A stretch of DNA of 64,000 nucleotides from Herbihabitans rhizosphaerae. Its GTDB lineage: Bacteria > Actinomycetota > Actinomycetes > Mycobacteriales > Pseudonocardiaceae. The notes beneath the pieces are model-generated. The model saw only the letters and a program-made list of their open reading frames with translations. It made no database searches and was not told where the DNA came from. The DNA lies in assembly GCF_004216555.1 (NCBI RefSeq), contig NZ_SGWQ01000003.1, forward strand, positions 172,146 through 236,145, written 5' to 3'. Both the position numbers and the translations under genes were made by a program. Numbering within the stretch: the first letter of the stretch is position 1; every line of letters starts with the position of its first letter. Shown here piece by piece: positions 1 through 8,933 of this stretch.

Positions 1-645
1 CCGGAGCTCACCCGGCTGCGTCGGCCGTTCCACCAGAACTCCGTTGATGACGGCGAGAACGGCGTTCTGCCCCGGCTCCAGCCGGCATGGCACGCCGACC
101 GGATCGAACGTCCACCCCGAGTCCGTCAACACGAAAAGGCTGAGCCCGATGTCGCCGACGGCGAGTTCGTGCGGCTGCCACGCGGAAAGCGTGAACGACG
201 GGTATTTTCCAGTCATCACGATGTCGAATGGCGCCGAATTGGGGATATCGGTCTGCGGAATCGTCACCGGAACCGTGATCGGCAGCGGTGTGCCGGGATT
301 GGTCGCGAGCGTCGTGGCGACCGTTCCACCGCCCTTGATCGCTTTCGCGCCGATCACCCGGAGCCCCTCCGCGACGGTCTGCGAGGCGGTGGCGGTCAGC
401 TTCACGTCGAACTGCGGGCTCGGCGCGCCGACCTCGACCATGTCCGGCGGATCGGCCTCGAACTCGACCGGCACGACGTGCTCGCCGATGAGCGGGAACA
501 CGCACCGGTAGTTCACCGTGTGCCGCACCGGATCGGCGGCGGTGACAGGGCCGACAGAGGCGACCGAAGATGTGGGGAGCACGAGCATTCCGGTCGCGGC
601 AATCGCCGTCGCCGTCAACAGTTCGACAATTCTGAAACCACGCAC
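1..645 (-). CDS. Secreted DUF6801-type protein (3' end outside window)
   Basis: The reading frame opens at a GTG (645) with AAGGGA about 9 nt upstream and stays open to base 1, so 215 codons are visible and the C-terminus is missing. The first ~30 residues form a Sec signal peptide (short basic N-region, hydrophobic stretch, Ala/Ser-rich cleavage region). The mature part begins with the NYRC...FPLIGEH pattern and continues with beta-strand-like Thr/Val/Pro-rich segments, which I recognise as the DUF6801 family of actinomycete exported proteins. Function unknown. It is divergent from the siderophore operon; the ~220-bp gap contains an iron box nearer the other gene. Family assignment is from memory. 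Confidence 0.75.
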   Translation of the reverse strand, partial: MRGFRIVELLTATAIAATGMLVLPTSSVASVGPVTAADPVRHTVNYRCVFPLIGEHVVPVEFEADPPDMVEVGAPSPQFDVKLTATASQTVAEGLRVIGAKAIKGGGTVATTLATNPGTPLPITVPVTIPQTDIPNSAPFDIVMTGKYPSFTLSAWQPHELAVGDIGLSLFVLTDSGWTFDPVGVPCRLEPGQNAVLAVINGVLVERPTQPGELR

Positions 646-815
646 GGGGAATCCCTTCGGGGAACGTGGCGAAATGTTTCTCGACAGTAAACCCGAGCCG
701 GATCGCGGTCAACGGTCGCACCATTTCCCGCCCGGCAATTGTCATTTGGTGAGCGGGCGGCCCACACGCGATGCGCTGGAACGGACAGTCGGCCGGACCG
801 CCACGATCCGGTGAT

Positions 816-834
816 TTAGGTTAGCCTAAGTTAA
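816..834 (+). promoter_or_regulatory. Iron box (IdeR/DmdR-type operator)
   Basis: TTAGGTTAGCCTAAGTTAA matches the 19-bp actinobacterial iron box consensus (TTAGGTTAGGCTAACCTAA) at most positions. It lies 33 bp before the first gene of the siderophore operon, where bound Fe(II)-IdeR/DmdR would block transcription. It could also affect the divergent secreted-protein gene starting at 645. Confidence 0.88.
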
Positions 835-867
835 TCACTGACTGGCGGAACGGGTGCGAGGTGCGAC

Positions 868-1788
868 ATGGGCGACACGGCGGTGCCGATCGGCGTACCC
901 CTGGCCGGTGTGGACGCCTACGTGCTCGACGCGGCGCTGCGACCGGTGCCCGACGGCGTGCCCGGCGAGCTGAACCTCACCGGCGCCACCCTCGGCCGCG
1001 GCTACCTCGGCCAGCCCGTGGGCGTGGACGACAACTTCTTCGACCTCGGCGGGCGCTCGCTGCTCGCCGCGCGGTACGCCGCCCGCACGTCGGAGGCGCT
1101 GGGCCGGACGATCACGGTGGCCGGGCTGCTGTCCGACCGCGACAGTCCACTGAGGACACTCCTACCGCTGCGCACCGGTGCCGGCGAGCCGCTGTTCTGC
1201 GTGCACCCGGCGAGCGGGCTGGGCTGGTGCTACGCCGGGCTGGCCGCGCACACCGAGCGCGACCTGTACGCGCCGCAGGCTCGCAATCTCGACGGTGATC
1301 GGGCTCCGGCCCAGACGCTGGACGAGTTGGTCGCCGAGTACCTGACACGGATCCGCGCGGTGCGCCCACATGGCCCGTACCACCTGCTCGGCTGGTCGTT
1401 CGGCGGGTTGGTGGCGCACGGTCTGGCCACCGCGCTCGCGGCCGACGGCGAGCGGGTCGCGTTCCTCGGCATCCTGGACGGCTATCCGCGCACCCGATGG
1501 CGGCGCGCGCCGAGCGAGGCCGACCGGGCCGAGCGGCTGACCCACCATCTGGCCGAGGCGACCGCCGTCGGGGTGGACCCGGCGCTGGTGCGGGCCAACG
1601 TCGAGGCGGTCGAGCGGATCACCGCGACGGCGAGCTTCGGCGTGCACGTGTCCGGGGTGATCGACAACCACGACCTCGACTGCGGGCACCACGAGTTGAC
1701 CATGCCTGGCCCGCTCGCCGAGATCGGCAAGCGGCTCAGCACCCCGAATGGGCGTCTTGACCACGGCGACTCACCTCGATTTGAGTAG
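868..1788 (+). CDS. Shrunken NRPS relic: partial A domain - carrier protein - thioesterase
   Basis: The 306-residue product starts inside an adenylation domain (residues 1-50, A5/A6-like region with GELNLTG...RGYLG). It then jumps directly to the phosphopantetheine loop of a carrier protein ([13 protein letters not shown], ~residues 55-67) and ends in a full-looking alpha/beta thioesterase with GWSFGG (nucleophile Ser) and CGHHELTMP (likely catalytic His). Missing are the condensation domain, A1-A4, A7-A10 and carrier helix I, so two deletions are implied. It is nevertheless in frame, has GAGG before its ATG, and sits first behind the iron box. It may act as a carrier/hydrolase for the downstream pathway or be decaying; I cannot tell which. 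Confidence 0.8.
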   Translation: MGDTAVPIGVPLAGVDAYVLDAALRPVPDGVPGELNLTGATLGRGYLGQPVGVDDNFFDLGGRSLLAARYAARTSEALGRTITVAGLLSDRDSPLRTLLPLRTGAGEPLFCVHPASGLGWCYAGLAAHTERDLYAPQARNLDGDRAPAQTLDELVAEYLTRIRAVRPHGPYHLLGWSFGGLVAHGLATALAADGERVAFLGILDGYPRTRWRRAPSEADRAERLTHHLAEATAVGVDPALVRANVEAVERITATASFGVHVSGVIDNHDLDCGHHELTMPGPLAEIGKRLSTPNGRLDHGDSPRFE

Positions 1789-1829
1789 TAGTTCACCCTT
1801 CTCGCGACGATCCCCGACGGAGCCGCCCG

Positions 1830-3029
1830 GTGTGCCTGTACGTGACCGCGCTCAACCCGACCGACGCGGTGACACACGGCCTGCTGCCGGCCGCCGCCCG
1901 GCTCGGGTTGCCGGTCGTGCTGCTCACCGACCAGCCGGAGGCGCACGCGTATCCGGGCGTGATGGTGGAGCACGCCGAGGTGCGGGACGCGGGTGCGGTG
2001 GTCGCACGAGTGCTGGAGCTGTCCGGGCGGCACGGCGCGCCGGCCGCGCTGCTGTCCAACAGCGATCACCTGCAGACCGCGACCTCGCTGGCCGCCGAGC
2101 TGCTTTCGTTGCCCGGCAAGGACTTCCGGGCGACCCTGCGCACGAAGAACAAGTTCCTCACCCGTGCGCGGCTGGCCGAGGCGGGGCTGGACACGGTCAC
2201 CAGCGTGACCATCGGGCCGCGCGACGATCCGCGCGCGGCGGCCGAGGCACTGCCGTTCCCCGCCGTGGTGAAGCCGCGCGAGGGCGTGGCCAGCGAGGAC
2301 GCCCGGCTGGTCGGCGATCTCGACGAGCTGGTGTCCACTGTGGACGACATCCGCACCCGGCGGTCCGACCCGCTGGTCGCCGAGGAGTACCTGGCCGGCG
2401 AACTGCGCACCTACGACACGATCGGGGACGGCGTGCGGCGGCACGTGTTCGGCTCCTGGCGCACCACGGTCGGCGATCCGCCCGCGTTCACCGAGATCCG
2501 GCTGGACTGGGCGCCGGAGATTCCCGTACCCGTGCGCGCGCACCTGGACGCGCAGCTCACCGCGCTGGGCGTCGGGTTCGGCGCGTGCCACACGGAGTTC
2601 GTGATCGACGGCGACCGCGCGCGAATCATCGAGGTCAACTACCGGCTGATCGGCGACACCATGGACCTGATCTGCTGCGAACTGCTCGGTGTCGACCTGT
2701 TCGCCGAGTTGATCGACGTGTACCTGGGCAAGCCGCTGTCGGTGAAGCTGCCCGACCCGGTGGCCGTCGGCCGGCACGCGCGGATGGACAACGTGCTGGC
2801 CACGACGGCGGGCACGCTGACCGAGTCGCCGCCGGCCGGGGTTCGCGAAACCGACGGCGGGGCGCGGATCGGGCACCGCCGGCTGCGTGAGGTGGGGGTG
2901 ACCGCGCCGGTGCACGGCACCAACCGCGACTACCTGTCCGCGGTGTACGCGATCGGGCCAGATCGTCCCGTAGTAGACGGTTTGGTAGAAAACTTTATCG
3001 CGAGGAACATCTGGCGGATCAGCGAATGA
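1830..3029 (+). CDS. ATP-grasp ligase of siderophore pathway (PvsA-like)
   Basis: Product of 399 residues from a GTG start 41 bp after the NRPS relic. The central part shows ATP-grasp features: FPAVVKPREG (ATP-binding lysine), the EEYLAGE segment and the metal-binding IIEVNYRL near residue 270. ATP-grasp ligases form an amide by way of an acyl phosphate. Together with two IucA/IucC synthetases and a PLP decarboxylase this reproduces the PvsA-B-D-E enzyme set of vibrioferrin synthesis, in which PvsA is the ATP-grasp enzyme. Its last codons overlap the next gene (ATGA). Substrate is inferred, not shown. It contains one copy of the TCCACWGTGGA palindrome. Confidence 0.82.
   Translation: MCLYVTALNPTDAVTHGLLPAAARLGLPVVLLTDQPEAHAYPGVMVEHAEVRDAGAVVARVLELSGRHGAPAALLSNSDHLQTATSLAAELLSLPGKDFRATLRTKNKFLTRARLAEAGLDTVTSVTIGPRDDPRAAAEALPFPAVVKPREGVASEDARLVGDLDELVSTVDDIRTRRSDPLVAEEYLAGELRTYDTIGDGVRRHVFGSWRTTVGDPPAFTEIRLDWAPEIPVPVRAHLDAQLTALGVGFGACHTEFVIDGDRARIIEVNYRLIGDTMDLICCELLGVDLFAELIDVYLGKPLSVKLPDPVAVGRHARMDNVLATTAGTLTESPPAGVRETDGGARIGHRRLREVGVTAPVHGTNRDYLSAVYAIGPDRPVVDGLVENFIARNIWRISE
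2334..2344. repeat. Dispersed palindrome TCCACWGTGGA (representative of 7 copies)
   Basis: Exact copies of TCCACTGTGGA or TCCACAGTGGA occur at 2334, 3233, 5215, 6681, 14345, 52734 and 52993. In the siderophore genes it reads as Ser-Thr-Val-Asp/Glu codons in all four biosynthetic genes; at 14345 it is the loop of a terminator; at 52993 it is read in another frame. It is therefore not tied to one protein motif. Confidence 0.7.
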
Positions 3030-4630
3030 GTGCCGATCTGCTCCGCCGGATCCTGGACGCGCTGCTGCGCGAGGACCACCTCGGGCTGTGCTCGCAGGGC
3101 CGGTTGCACGGCACGTGGTGGTCGGCGCGGCTGACCACCGGGGTGGTCGTGCGACTGCCGGTGCGGCCGGACGGGTTCCTGTCCGACTGGGCGGTGGCTG
3201 AGCCGCTGCTGCTCGCCGACGGCATTCCTGTGTCCACTGTGGACGGTGTACTGGCCGCGTTCGCGCCACACGCCGATCCGGAGGCCGAGCGCGGCTGGGC
3301 GGAGTTCACCGCGGAGTGCGCGCACGCCGAGTGGGACACTCTGGCCACGCCGCCCTCACCCCGGCTGCCGGCCGCGGCCGGGTACACCGGGCTCGTGCAC
3401 CACGAGGCGGTCGCCGCGCTGCGCGAGCACCCGGTGCACCCGACCGGACGGGTGCGGCACGGGATGAGCCTCGACGAACTGCGCCGGTACGCGCCGGAGC
3501 ATCTGCCGTCGGTCCGCCTGAAATGGATCACCGTGCGGCGCGACGAGGTCCGGCTGTCCGCCGCGCTGGCCGATGAGCTACCGCCCTGGTGGCCCCGCCC
3601 GTCCGGTGACACGTTCGCGCTGCCCGTGCACCCGCTTACCGCCGCGCGCGCCGGCTGGTCCACCGTGGACGGACCGGAGGCGTACCCGACCTTGTCGATG
3701 CGCACGCTCGCGCTGGCCGGCGATCCGTCGACGCACGTGAAGGTGCCGATGCCGACCGCAACGCTGGGCGCGCGCAACCGCCGGTCGATCAAGCCGGGTG
3801 TGCTGCCCGACGGCGAGGCCGTGCACCGGCTGCTGGACGCGGTGCGGGCCGAGGAGCCGGAGCTGGCCGCGCGCGTACTGCTGGCCGACGAGTCCCGCTG
3901 GGTGGAGTCCGACGACGATATGCGTGCCGCGCTCGTGCGGGTCTACCCCGCCGGCCTGGCCGCCGACGCGCTCACCCCGGCCGCCGCGCTGCCCGCCCCC
4001 GACCCGTACCGCGACGCGCGCGTGATCGACCGGCTCGCCACCGACGTGCGCGGCTTCGTCGACGAATATCTGTGCGCGCTGTTCGACTGGCACGTCGCGC
4101 TCTGGCTGCGGTACGGGATCGCGCTGGAGTCGCACCAGCAGAACATCACGATCGCGGTATCGCCGTCGGGCCGGATTCGCTTGGTGTACAAGGACAACGA
4201 CGGCGCGAAGGTGGATCTTGCGCACGCGACCGGCGCGCTGGGCGCGGTGCCGCACTTCCACGATCGGCGCATCCTCGCCGGCGATCCGCGCGAGATCGCC
4301 GACCTGTTCACCACGATCACGCTGCACCTGTGCGTGGCCGCGCCGATCATCGAACTCGCCGGCGCCGACCGGCGGCTGCGCGCCGAGCTTTTCGGCCTCG
4401 CGCGCACCCGGCTGCGAGAGGCGGTGGACCGCTGGCACGACCCGACCGACCGGGCCAGCCGGGCCGCCGAGAAGGCGTTGCGTGAGCACGTGCTGGACGC
4501 GGATCGCTTACCGGTCAAGGGAATGCTGACCGCCGGGACGCTGCTGCCCAAGCACCGGCTCGGCATCGCCGACGTCAACAAGTACTACCTCCGCACCGGA
4601 CCGAACTACCTGAGAACGGGAGCACAGTGA
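3026..4630 (+). CDS. IucA/IucC-family NIS siderophore synthetase (first)
   Basis: 534 residues, normal for the family. NIS synthetases adenylate a carboxylate such as citrate and couple it to an amine or alcohol. Recognisable stretches are LPVHPLTAAR (family motif [LM]P[VI]HPxxxxR, ~residue 194), HVKVPM and the ATP/Mg region ESHQQNITI with the following VYKDNDGAK. The N-terminal ~90 residues are divergent. It starts with ATG overlapping the upstream stop and its stop overlaps the next GTG, so translation is probably coupled. By position it corresponds to PvsB of the vibrioferrin pathway; the actual acceptor is unknown. Confidence 0.9.
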   Translation: MSADLLRRILDALLREDHLGLCSQGRLHGTWWSARLTTGVVVRLPVRPDGFLSDWAVAEPLLLADGIPVSTVDGVLAAFAPHADPEAERGWAEFTAECAHAEWDTLATPPSPRLPAAAGYTGLVHHEAVAALREHPVHPTGRVRHGMSLDELRRYAPEHLPSVRLKWITVRRDEVRLSAALADELPPWWPRPSGDTFALPVHPLTAARAGWSTVDGPEAYPTLSMRTLALAGDPSTHVKVPMPTATLGARNRRSIKPGVLPDGEAVHRLLDAVRAEEPELAARVLLADESRWVESDDDMRAALVRVYPAGLAADALTPAAALPAPDPYRDARVIDRLATDVRGFVDEYLCALFDWHVALWLRYGIALESHQQNITIAVSPSGRIRLVYKDNDGAKVDLAHATGALGAVPHFHDRRILAGDPREIADLFTTITLHLCVAAPIIELAGADRRLRAELFGLARTRLREAVDRWHDPTDRASRAAEKALREHVLDADRLPVKGMLTAGTLLPKHRLGIADVNKYYLRTGPNYLRTGAQ

Positions 4631-6378
4631 CCGTCCCGTCCGACACCACCACACGCGGCGAGGCCGAGGCACGCGCCGACGAGATGTCCGCGCACACGTT
4701 GCTCGGCTGCCTGCACCGCGAGGTCTCCGGGCCGGCGGGCCACACCACGACCGAACACGGTCACCTCGTCCTTCGCTTGCCGCACAACGGGTTTCGGCTG
4801 CGCGCCCGGCTGCGCAGGACGTCCACCGCCGGCGGGCACCGGTTCGCCGGCCCACCCGAGTCCGACGAGTCCGGCGCGTGGCGGCCGGCCGGCCTCGACG
4901 AGCTGACCGCCGCCGTGGCGAGCGAGCTGACCCTCGCGACCGGCACCCGCAACGACGAGTTCGCCGGCCAGGTCACCGCCAGCCGGGACACGATCGCCGA
5001 CATCCTGCGCACTCGTCCCGCTACGGCGCACCACCTCGGGCCGGTCGCGCGCACGTATGTCGACTCGGAGCAGGCGCTGGTGGCCGGCCATCCGAGGCAC
5101 CCGGCGCCGAAGTGGCGCTCCGGCCAGTTGACCACCTGGCGGCGCTACGCCCCGGAGGCGCGCACCGCGTTTCGGATGCGCTGGCTCGACGTCCCGCCCG
5201 AGCTGATCGCCGAGTCCACTGTGGACGATCGCGGGTTCGACGGGCACACGGCGACCGAGCGGCTGCTCGGCGGCACGCCGTCCGGCCGCGCGCTGCCCGT
5301 GCACCCGTGGCAGTTCCACCTGCTCACCACGGACCCGCGCACCGCGCCCGCGCTGTGCGCCGCGCTCGCCGACGGGGTCCTGCGCGACCTCGGCGAGACC
5401 GGCCTGCCGTTCCACCCGACGGCCAGCGTGCGCACGCTCTACCAAATCGACGCGGACGTGTTCCTCAAGGCCAGCCTGAACGTGCGGATCACCAACTGCC
5501 TGCGCAAGAACGCGGCGTACGAGCTGGCCGGCGCGGTGCACCTGACCCGGCTGATGTCGCGGATCTCGTTGCCGGACAAGGGTTTCCACGTGCTGGCCGA
5601 GCCGGCGTCGCGGACCGTCGCGCTGCCGGAGCGGTACGGCACACCGCTGCGCCGGCACGCCGTGGCCGAGGGTCTCGGGGTGATCGCGCGCACCGGTCTG
5701 CGCGAGCACGTCCGTCCACACGAGACGGTGCATCTGGTGGCCACGCTGGCCGCCGCCGAACGCGATCCGGCCGGCACCCGCACCCGGCTGGCGGATTTCG
5801 CCGGTCCCGACGGGGTGACCTGGGCGCGCGAGTGGTGGCGGCGCTACATCGGCCTGCTGGTGCCGCCGGTGCTGCGAATGTGGGCCGAGCACGGCGTGGT
5901 GCTGGAGCCGCACCCACAGAACGTGCTGGTCGTGCTCGACCCGGCGGGCATGCCGGTGCGGGTGCTGGCGCGCGATCTTGAGGGCACCAAGCTGCTGGCC
6001 GGCCGGCACGCGGACACGCTCGCCACGCTGCCATCGGACGTCGCGCGGGCCGTGGCCTACGACGACGAACGCGGCTGGAACCGGGTGGCGTACTGCCTGT
6101 TCGTGAACAATCTGGCCGAGGTGGCCGGCGCGCTGGCCGATCTCGCGCTGGTGTCCGCGCCGGGCATGTGCCGGTTCGAGGACGAGCTGTGGGACGCGCT
6201 GGCCGCCTTGCTGGAATCGGTCGCCGGGGATCTCGGGCGGCCTCCGCGACTGGGTGCGCTGATCGACGGGGAACCGTTGCCAGCCAAGGCGAATCTGCTG
6301 CTGCGCTGGTCGCGCCGGGCCGACCTGCACGCCGGGTACGTGCCGCTGCCCAATCCGATGCGCGGGCGTGGCCGGTGA
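4627..6378 (+). CDS. IucA/IucC-family NIS siderophore synthetase (second)
   Basis: 583 residues beginning at GTG 4627, which overlaps the stop of the first synthetase. Family signatures are ALPVHPWQ (~residue 220), FHPTASVRTLY, the KASLNVRITNCLRKN segment and EPHPQNVLVVLD plus ARDLEGTK. The retained LPVHPWQ and SxRTLY motifs are closer to classical IucA/IucC proteins than in the upstream paralogue. Likely performs the second condensation on the citrate-type core, corresponding in order to PvsD. Its stop overlaps the start of the decarboxylase. Confidence 0.92.
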   Translation: MTVPSDTTTRGEAEARADEMSAHTLLGCLHREVSGPAGHTTTEHGHLVLRLPHNGFRLRARLRRTSTAGGHRFAGPPESDESGAWRPAGLDELTAAVASELTLATGTRNDEFAGQVTASRDTIADILRTRPATAHHLGPVARTYVDSEQALVAGHPRHPAPKWRSGQLTTWRRYAPEARTAFRMRWLDVPPELIAESTVDDRGFDGHTATERLLGGTPSGRALPVHPWQFHLLTTDPRTAPALCAALADGVLRDLGETGLPFHPTASVRTLYQIDADVFLKASLNVRITNCLRKNAAYELAGAVHLTRLMSRISLPDKGFHVLAEPASRTVALPERYGTPLRRHAVAEGLGVIARTGLREHVRPHETVHLVATLAAAERDPAGTRTRLADFAGPDGVTWAREWWRRYIGLLVPPVLRMWAEHGVVLEPHPQNVLVVLDPAGMPVRVLARDLEGTKLLAGRHADTLATLPSDVARAVAYDDERGWNRVAYCLFVNNLAEVAGALADLALVSAPGMCRFEDELWDALAALLESVAGDLGRPPRLGALIDGEPLPAKANLLLRWSRRADLHAGYVPLPNPMRGRGR

Positions 6379-7520
6379 TCACTCCCGCTGTGCTCGACGC
6401 CGTGCGGACCGCTCCGCTGCCCGCGTACGTGTACGACCTCGGTCACCTTGACGCGCACGTGCGGGCTCTCACCTCGGCGTTCGACGATCCCCGGATCGAG
6501 GTGCTGCACGCGGTGAAGGCCAATCCGGACGCGGAGTTGCTGCGGGTGATCGCGCGGCACGTCGACGGGCTGGAGGTGGCGAGTGGGGGCGAGCTGGCGC
6601 ACGTCCGGTCGCTGCTGCCGCACGTGCCGCTGGCATTCGGCGGGCCGGGCAAGACCGACGACGAGCTGCGCGCCGCTCTGTCCACTGTGGATCGATTCCA
6701 TGTGGAGAGTCACTACGAGTTGCGCCGGCTGTCCGCGTTCGCGGTTTCGGCCGGCGTTGTGGCGCGGGTGCTGTTGCGGGTGAATCTGCCGGTGCCGGGG
6801 ACGGGTGGCGCGGCGCTCACGATGGGCGGGGTGCCGAGCCCGTTCGGTATGGATCCCGCTGAGGCGGCGCGGGCGGCTTCGGACGACCTGCCCGGGGTGG
6901 AGATCGTCGGGGTGCACGCGCATCTGGCCAGCGGGTTGGACGCGCCCGCGTGTGCCGCGCTGGCTTCGTCGGTGTTGCGCTGGGCGGTCGATTTCGGTGC
7001 GGCACAAGGGATTCGGCTGCGTGAGGTGAACGTGGGCGGCGGGATGGGGGTGGACTATGGCGATCCCTCTCGGCTCTTCGACTGGGGTTCCTATGCGCGT
7101 CGGCTCTCCGCGCTGGTGCCCTCGGGTGTCACCGTTCGGGTCGAGCCGGGGCGGGCGGTGAGCGTCTATTCGGGGTGGTACGCGACGCGGGTGCTGGACG
7201 TGAAGCACAGTCACGGTGGGGTGTTCGCGGTGTGTGCGGGTGGGACGCATCATCTTCGGACGCCGGTGACGAAGGGGCATGATCAGCCTCTGGTGGTGTT
7301 GCCGTTCGACGCTTCCTGCGGCGGGCCGTCGGTGGTGGGGGCTCCGGTGACGTTTGTCGGGCAGTTGTGTACGCCTAAGGATGTGTTCGCTCGGGGGGTT
7401 TGGGTGGAGCGGGTTTCGGTGGGCGATCTGGTGGTTTTCGCGATGGCGGGGGCTTATGCGTACAACATCAGTCATCGGGACTTCTTGATGCATCCGTGTC
7501 CTGGGGTTGTTCATGTTTGA
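6375..7520 (+). CDS. PLP-dependent decarboxylase, Orn/DAP/Arg family 2 (PvsE/SbnH-like)
   Basis: 381 residues from GTG 6375 (GTGA overlap with the preceding stop). The alanine-racemase-fold barrel shows VLHAVKANPD (PLP lysine, ~residue 47), EVASGGELA, the VNVGGGMGVDYG phosphate-binding loop, VEPGRAV and, near the end, FDASCGGPSV with a Cys where decarboxylases of this family carry their catalytic Cys. Such enzymes (PvsE, SbnH) make the amine building block for NIS siderophores, for example ethanolamine or ethylenediamine units. It is last in the iron-box operon. No exporter or receptor gene follows, which is unusual for a complete siderophore locus. Confidence 0.88.
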   Translation: MITPAVLDAVRTAPLPAYVYDLGHLDAHVRALTSAFDDPRIEVLHAVKANPDAELLRVIARHVDGLEVASGGELAHVRSLLPHVPLAFGGPGKTDDELRAALSTVDRFHVESHYELRRLSAFAVSAGVVARVLLRVNLPVPGTGGAALTMGGVPSPFGMDPAEAARAASDDLPGVEIVGVHAHLASGLDAPACAALASSVLRWAVDFGAAQGIRLREVNVGGGMGVDYGDPSRLFDWGSYARRLSALVPSGVTVRVEPGRAVSVYSGWYATRVLDVKHSHGGVFAVCAGGTHHLRTPVTKGHDQPLVVLPFDASCGGPSVVGAPVTFVGQLCTPKDVFARGVWVERVSVGDLVVFAMAGAYAYNISHRDFLMHPCPGVVHV

Positions 7521-7644
7521 GGAGTGCGCTTTGTTCGTTTTTGGCTGCCGCGCTGGTCGCCGGATGCGGGTGACACATTGCGCGGGCGTTCCGGCGACCA
7601 GCTTGCCACCGGAATGGGGGACGCCATTTTCGTGGATAGTCCGG

Positions 7645-7657
7645 TAGAATTGTGGCG
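7645..7657 (+). promoter_or_regulatory. -10 element for a leaderless mRNA
   Basis: TAGAAT at 7645-7650 lies 6 bp before the GTG start at 7657, the spacing expected if transcription begins at or next to the first base of the start codon. No Shine-Dalgarno sequence precedes the GTG. A -35 hexamer is not evident. Confidence 0.55.
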
Positions 7658-8889
7658 TGTTGGTAATAGGTGAGGAAGTGTCTTGGGACGCGGTTTTGGA
7701 GGCCGCGCCTCGGGTGTTTGGTGAGCCTGAGTTCGATTTCTCGGATGGGCCGTTTACGTCGGATGAAGCGAGCACGGTTGCGGAGTTGGAGATTGTTGAG
7801 CGGGATAAGGCTGCGTTGTGTGCTGATGAGGTTCGGCTGCTCGCGCAATACAACCAGCTGCGCGCTGGAGCGGAGAATGTGTCCGAGGAGATCGGACAGG
7901 CGTTGAAGTGGTCACCCGGGCACGCCTCGCACCAGATGGTGATGGCTGAGGCGTTGGTGACCCGGCTCCCGCAGACCCTGGCCGCGCTCGCCCGGGGTGA
8001 GATCGATTGGGCGAAGGCCCGTGCGATGTATGAGGTCACCCGCCCGTTGTCGGACGAGCACGCCGCCCGGGTGGAAGCGGCGGTGTTGGCGGATCCGCCG
8101 GACTACTACACACCGTTTCAGCGCAAGGTGCGCTACTGGGTGAACAAGGTCGACCCCGACGGCGCCGAACAACGCCGCCTGGTGCGCCGCAAGGACCGGT
8201 GTGTCACCTTCAAGCAGGACGAGGACGGCGAAGCCTTCCTCGGTATACGAGGGCCGGTCGAGCAGTTGTATCCCGCGTATGTGCGGATCGACCAACACGC
8301 CCGCCGGTTGAAGCAACAAGGTGACACGCGCAGCCTGGACAATTTGCGGTTCGATGTCGCCGTCGAGCACTTCTGCGGGGAGAACCCGTCCCACATCAAA
8401 ACGATTGTGTGGGTCACCGTGCCACACACCACGCTGATGGGTGTGGACGACAAACCCGGTGAACTCTTCGGCGTCGACACACTCCCCGCGCAAGTCGTGC
8501 GGGAACTCGCGGCCGACCAGAAATCCACCTGGCGACGAATACTCTACGACCCACCGAGCGGGATGATCACCGACGTCGGCAGGAAACGCTATCCACCGGC
8601 CGCGATGGCCGAAAACGTGCGACTGCGATTCCGCCGATGCACCCACCCCGGATGCGACAGGCCAGCCACCCGGTGCCACATCGATCACACCCTCCGCCAC
8701 GCCGACCACGGCCGCACCTGCCTGTGCAACCTCAACCCGCGCTGCGAACGACACAACCTGTGCAAGGAACAACCGGGCTGGCAGGTCGAACAACCCGAAC
8801 CCGATGTGGTGATCACCCGCAGCCCACTCGGACACAAAACCACCGTGCGCGCCCAACCCATCGCCGACCCAGACCCACCGCCCTACTGA
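7657..8889 (+). CDS. DUF222 / HNH endonuclease (13E12 repeat family)
   Basis: 410 residues. The N-terminal two thirds is the alpha-helical DUF222 region. The C-terminus has the HNH nuclease signature around residues 330-370: CTHPGCDRPATRCHIDH, then the conserved CNLNPRCERHN with two CxxC-like zinc ligand pairs. This family is multicopy in actinomycetes, partly from mobile origin, with undefined biological role. Codon usage in the first 300 bp is noticeably less GC-biased than in the rest. An alternative GTG at 7678 exists, but the promoter spacing favours 7657. Confidence 0.85.
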   Translation: MLVIGEEVSWDAVLEAAPRVFGEPEFDFSDGPFTSDEASTVAELEIVERDKAALCADEVRLLAQYNQLRAGAENVSEEIGQALKWSPGHASHQMVMAEALVTRLPQTLAALARGEIDWAKARAMYEVTRPLSDEHAARVEAAVLADPPDYYTPFQRKVRYWVNKVDPDGAEQRRLVRRKDRCVTFKQDEDGEAFLGIRGPVEQLYPAYVRIDQHARRLKQQGDTRSLDNLRFDVAVEHFCGENPSHIKTIVWVTVPHTTLMGVDDKPGELFGVDTLPAQVVRELAADQKSTWRRILYDPPSGMITDVGRKRYPPAAMAENVRLRFRRCTHPGCDRPATRCHIDHTLRHADHGRTCLCNLNPRCERHNLCKEQPGWQVEQPEPDVVITRSPLGHKTTVRAQPIADPDPPPY

Positions 8890-8933
8890 TGTAACCGTTG
8901 TCTTGTACCGCGCATCCAGAGCTACCGTGACGT

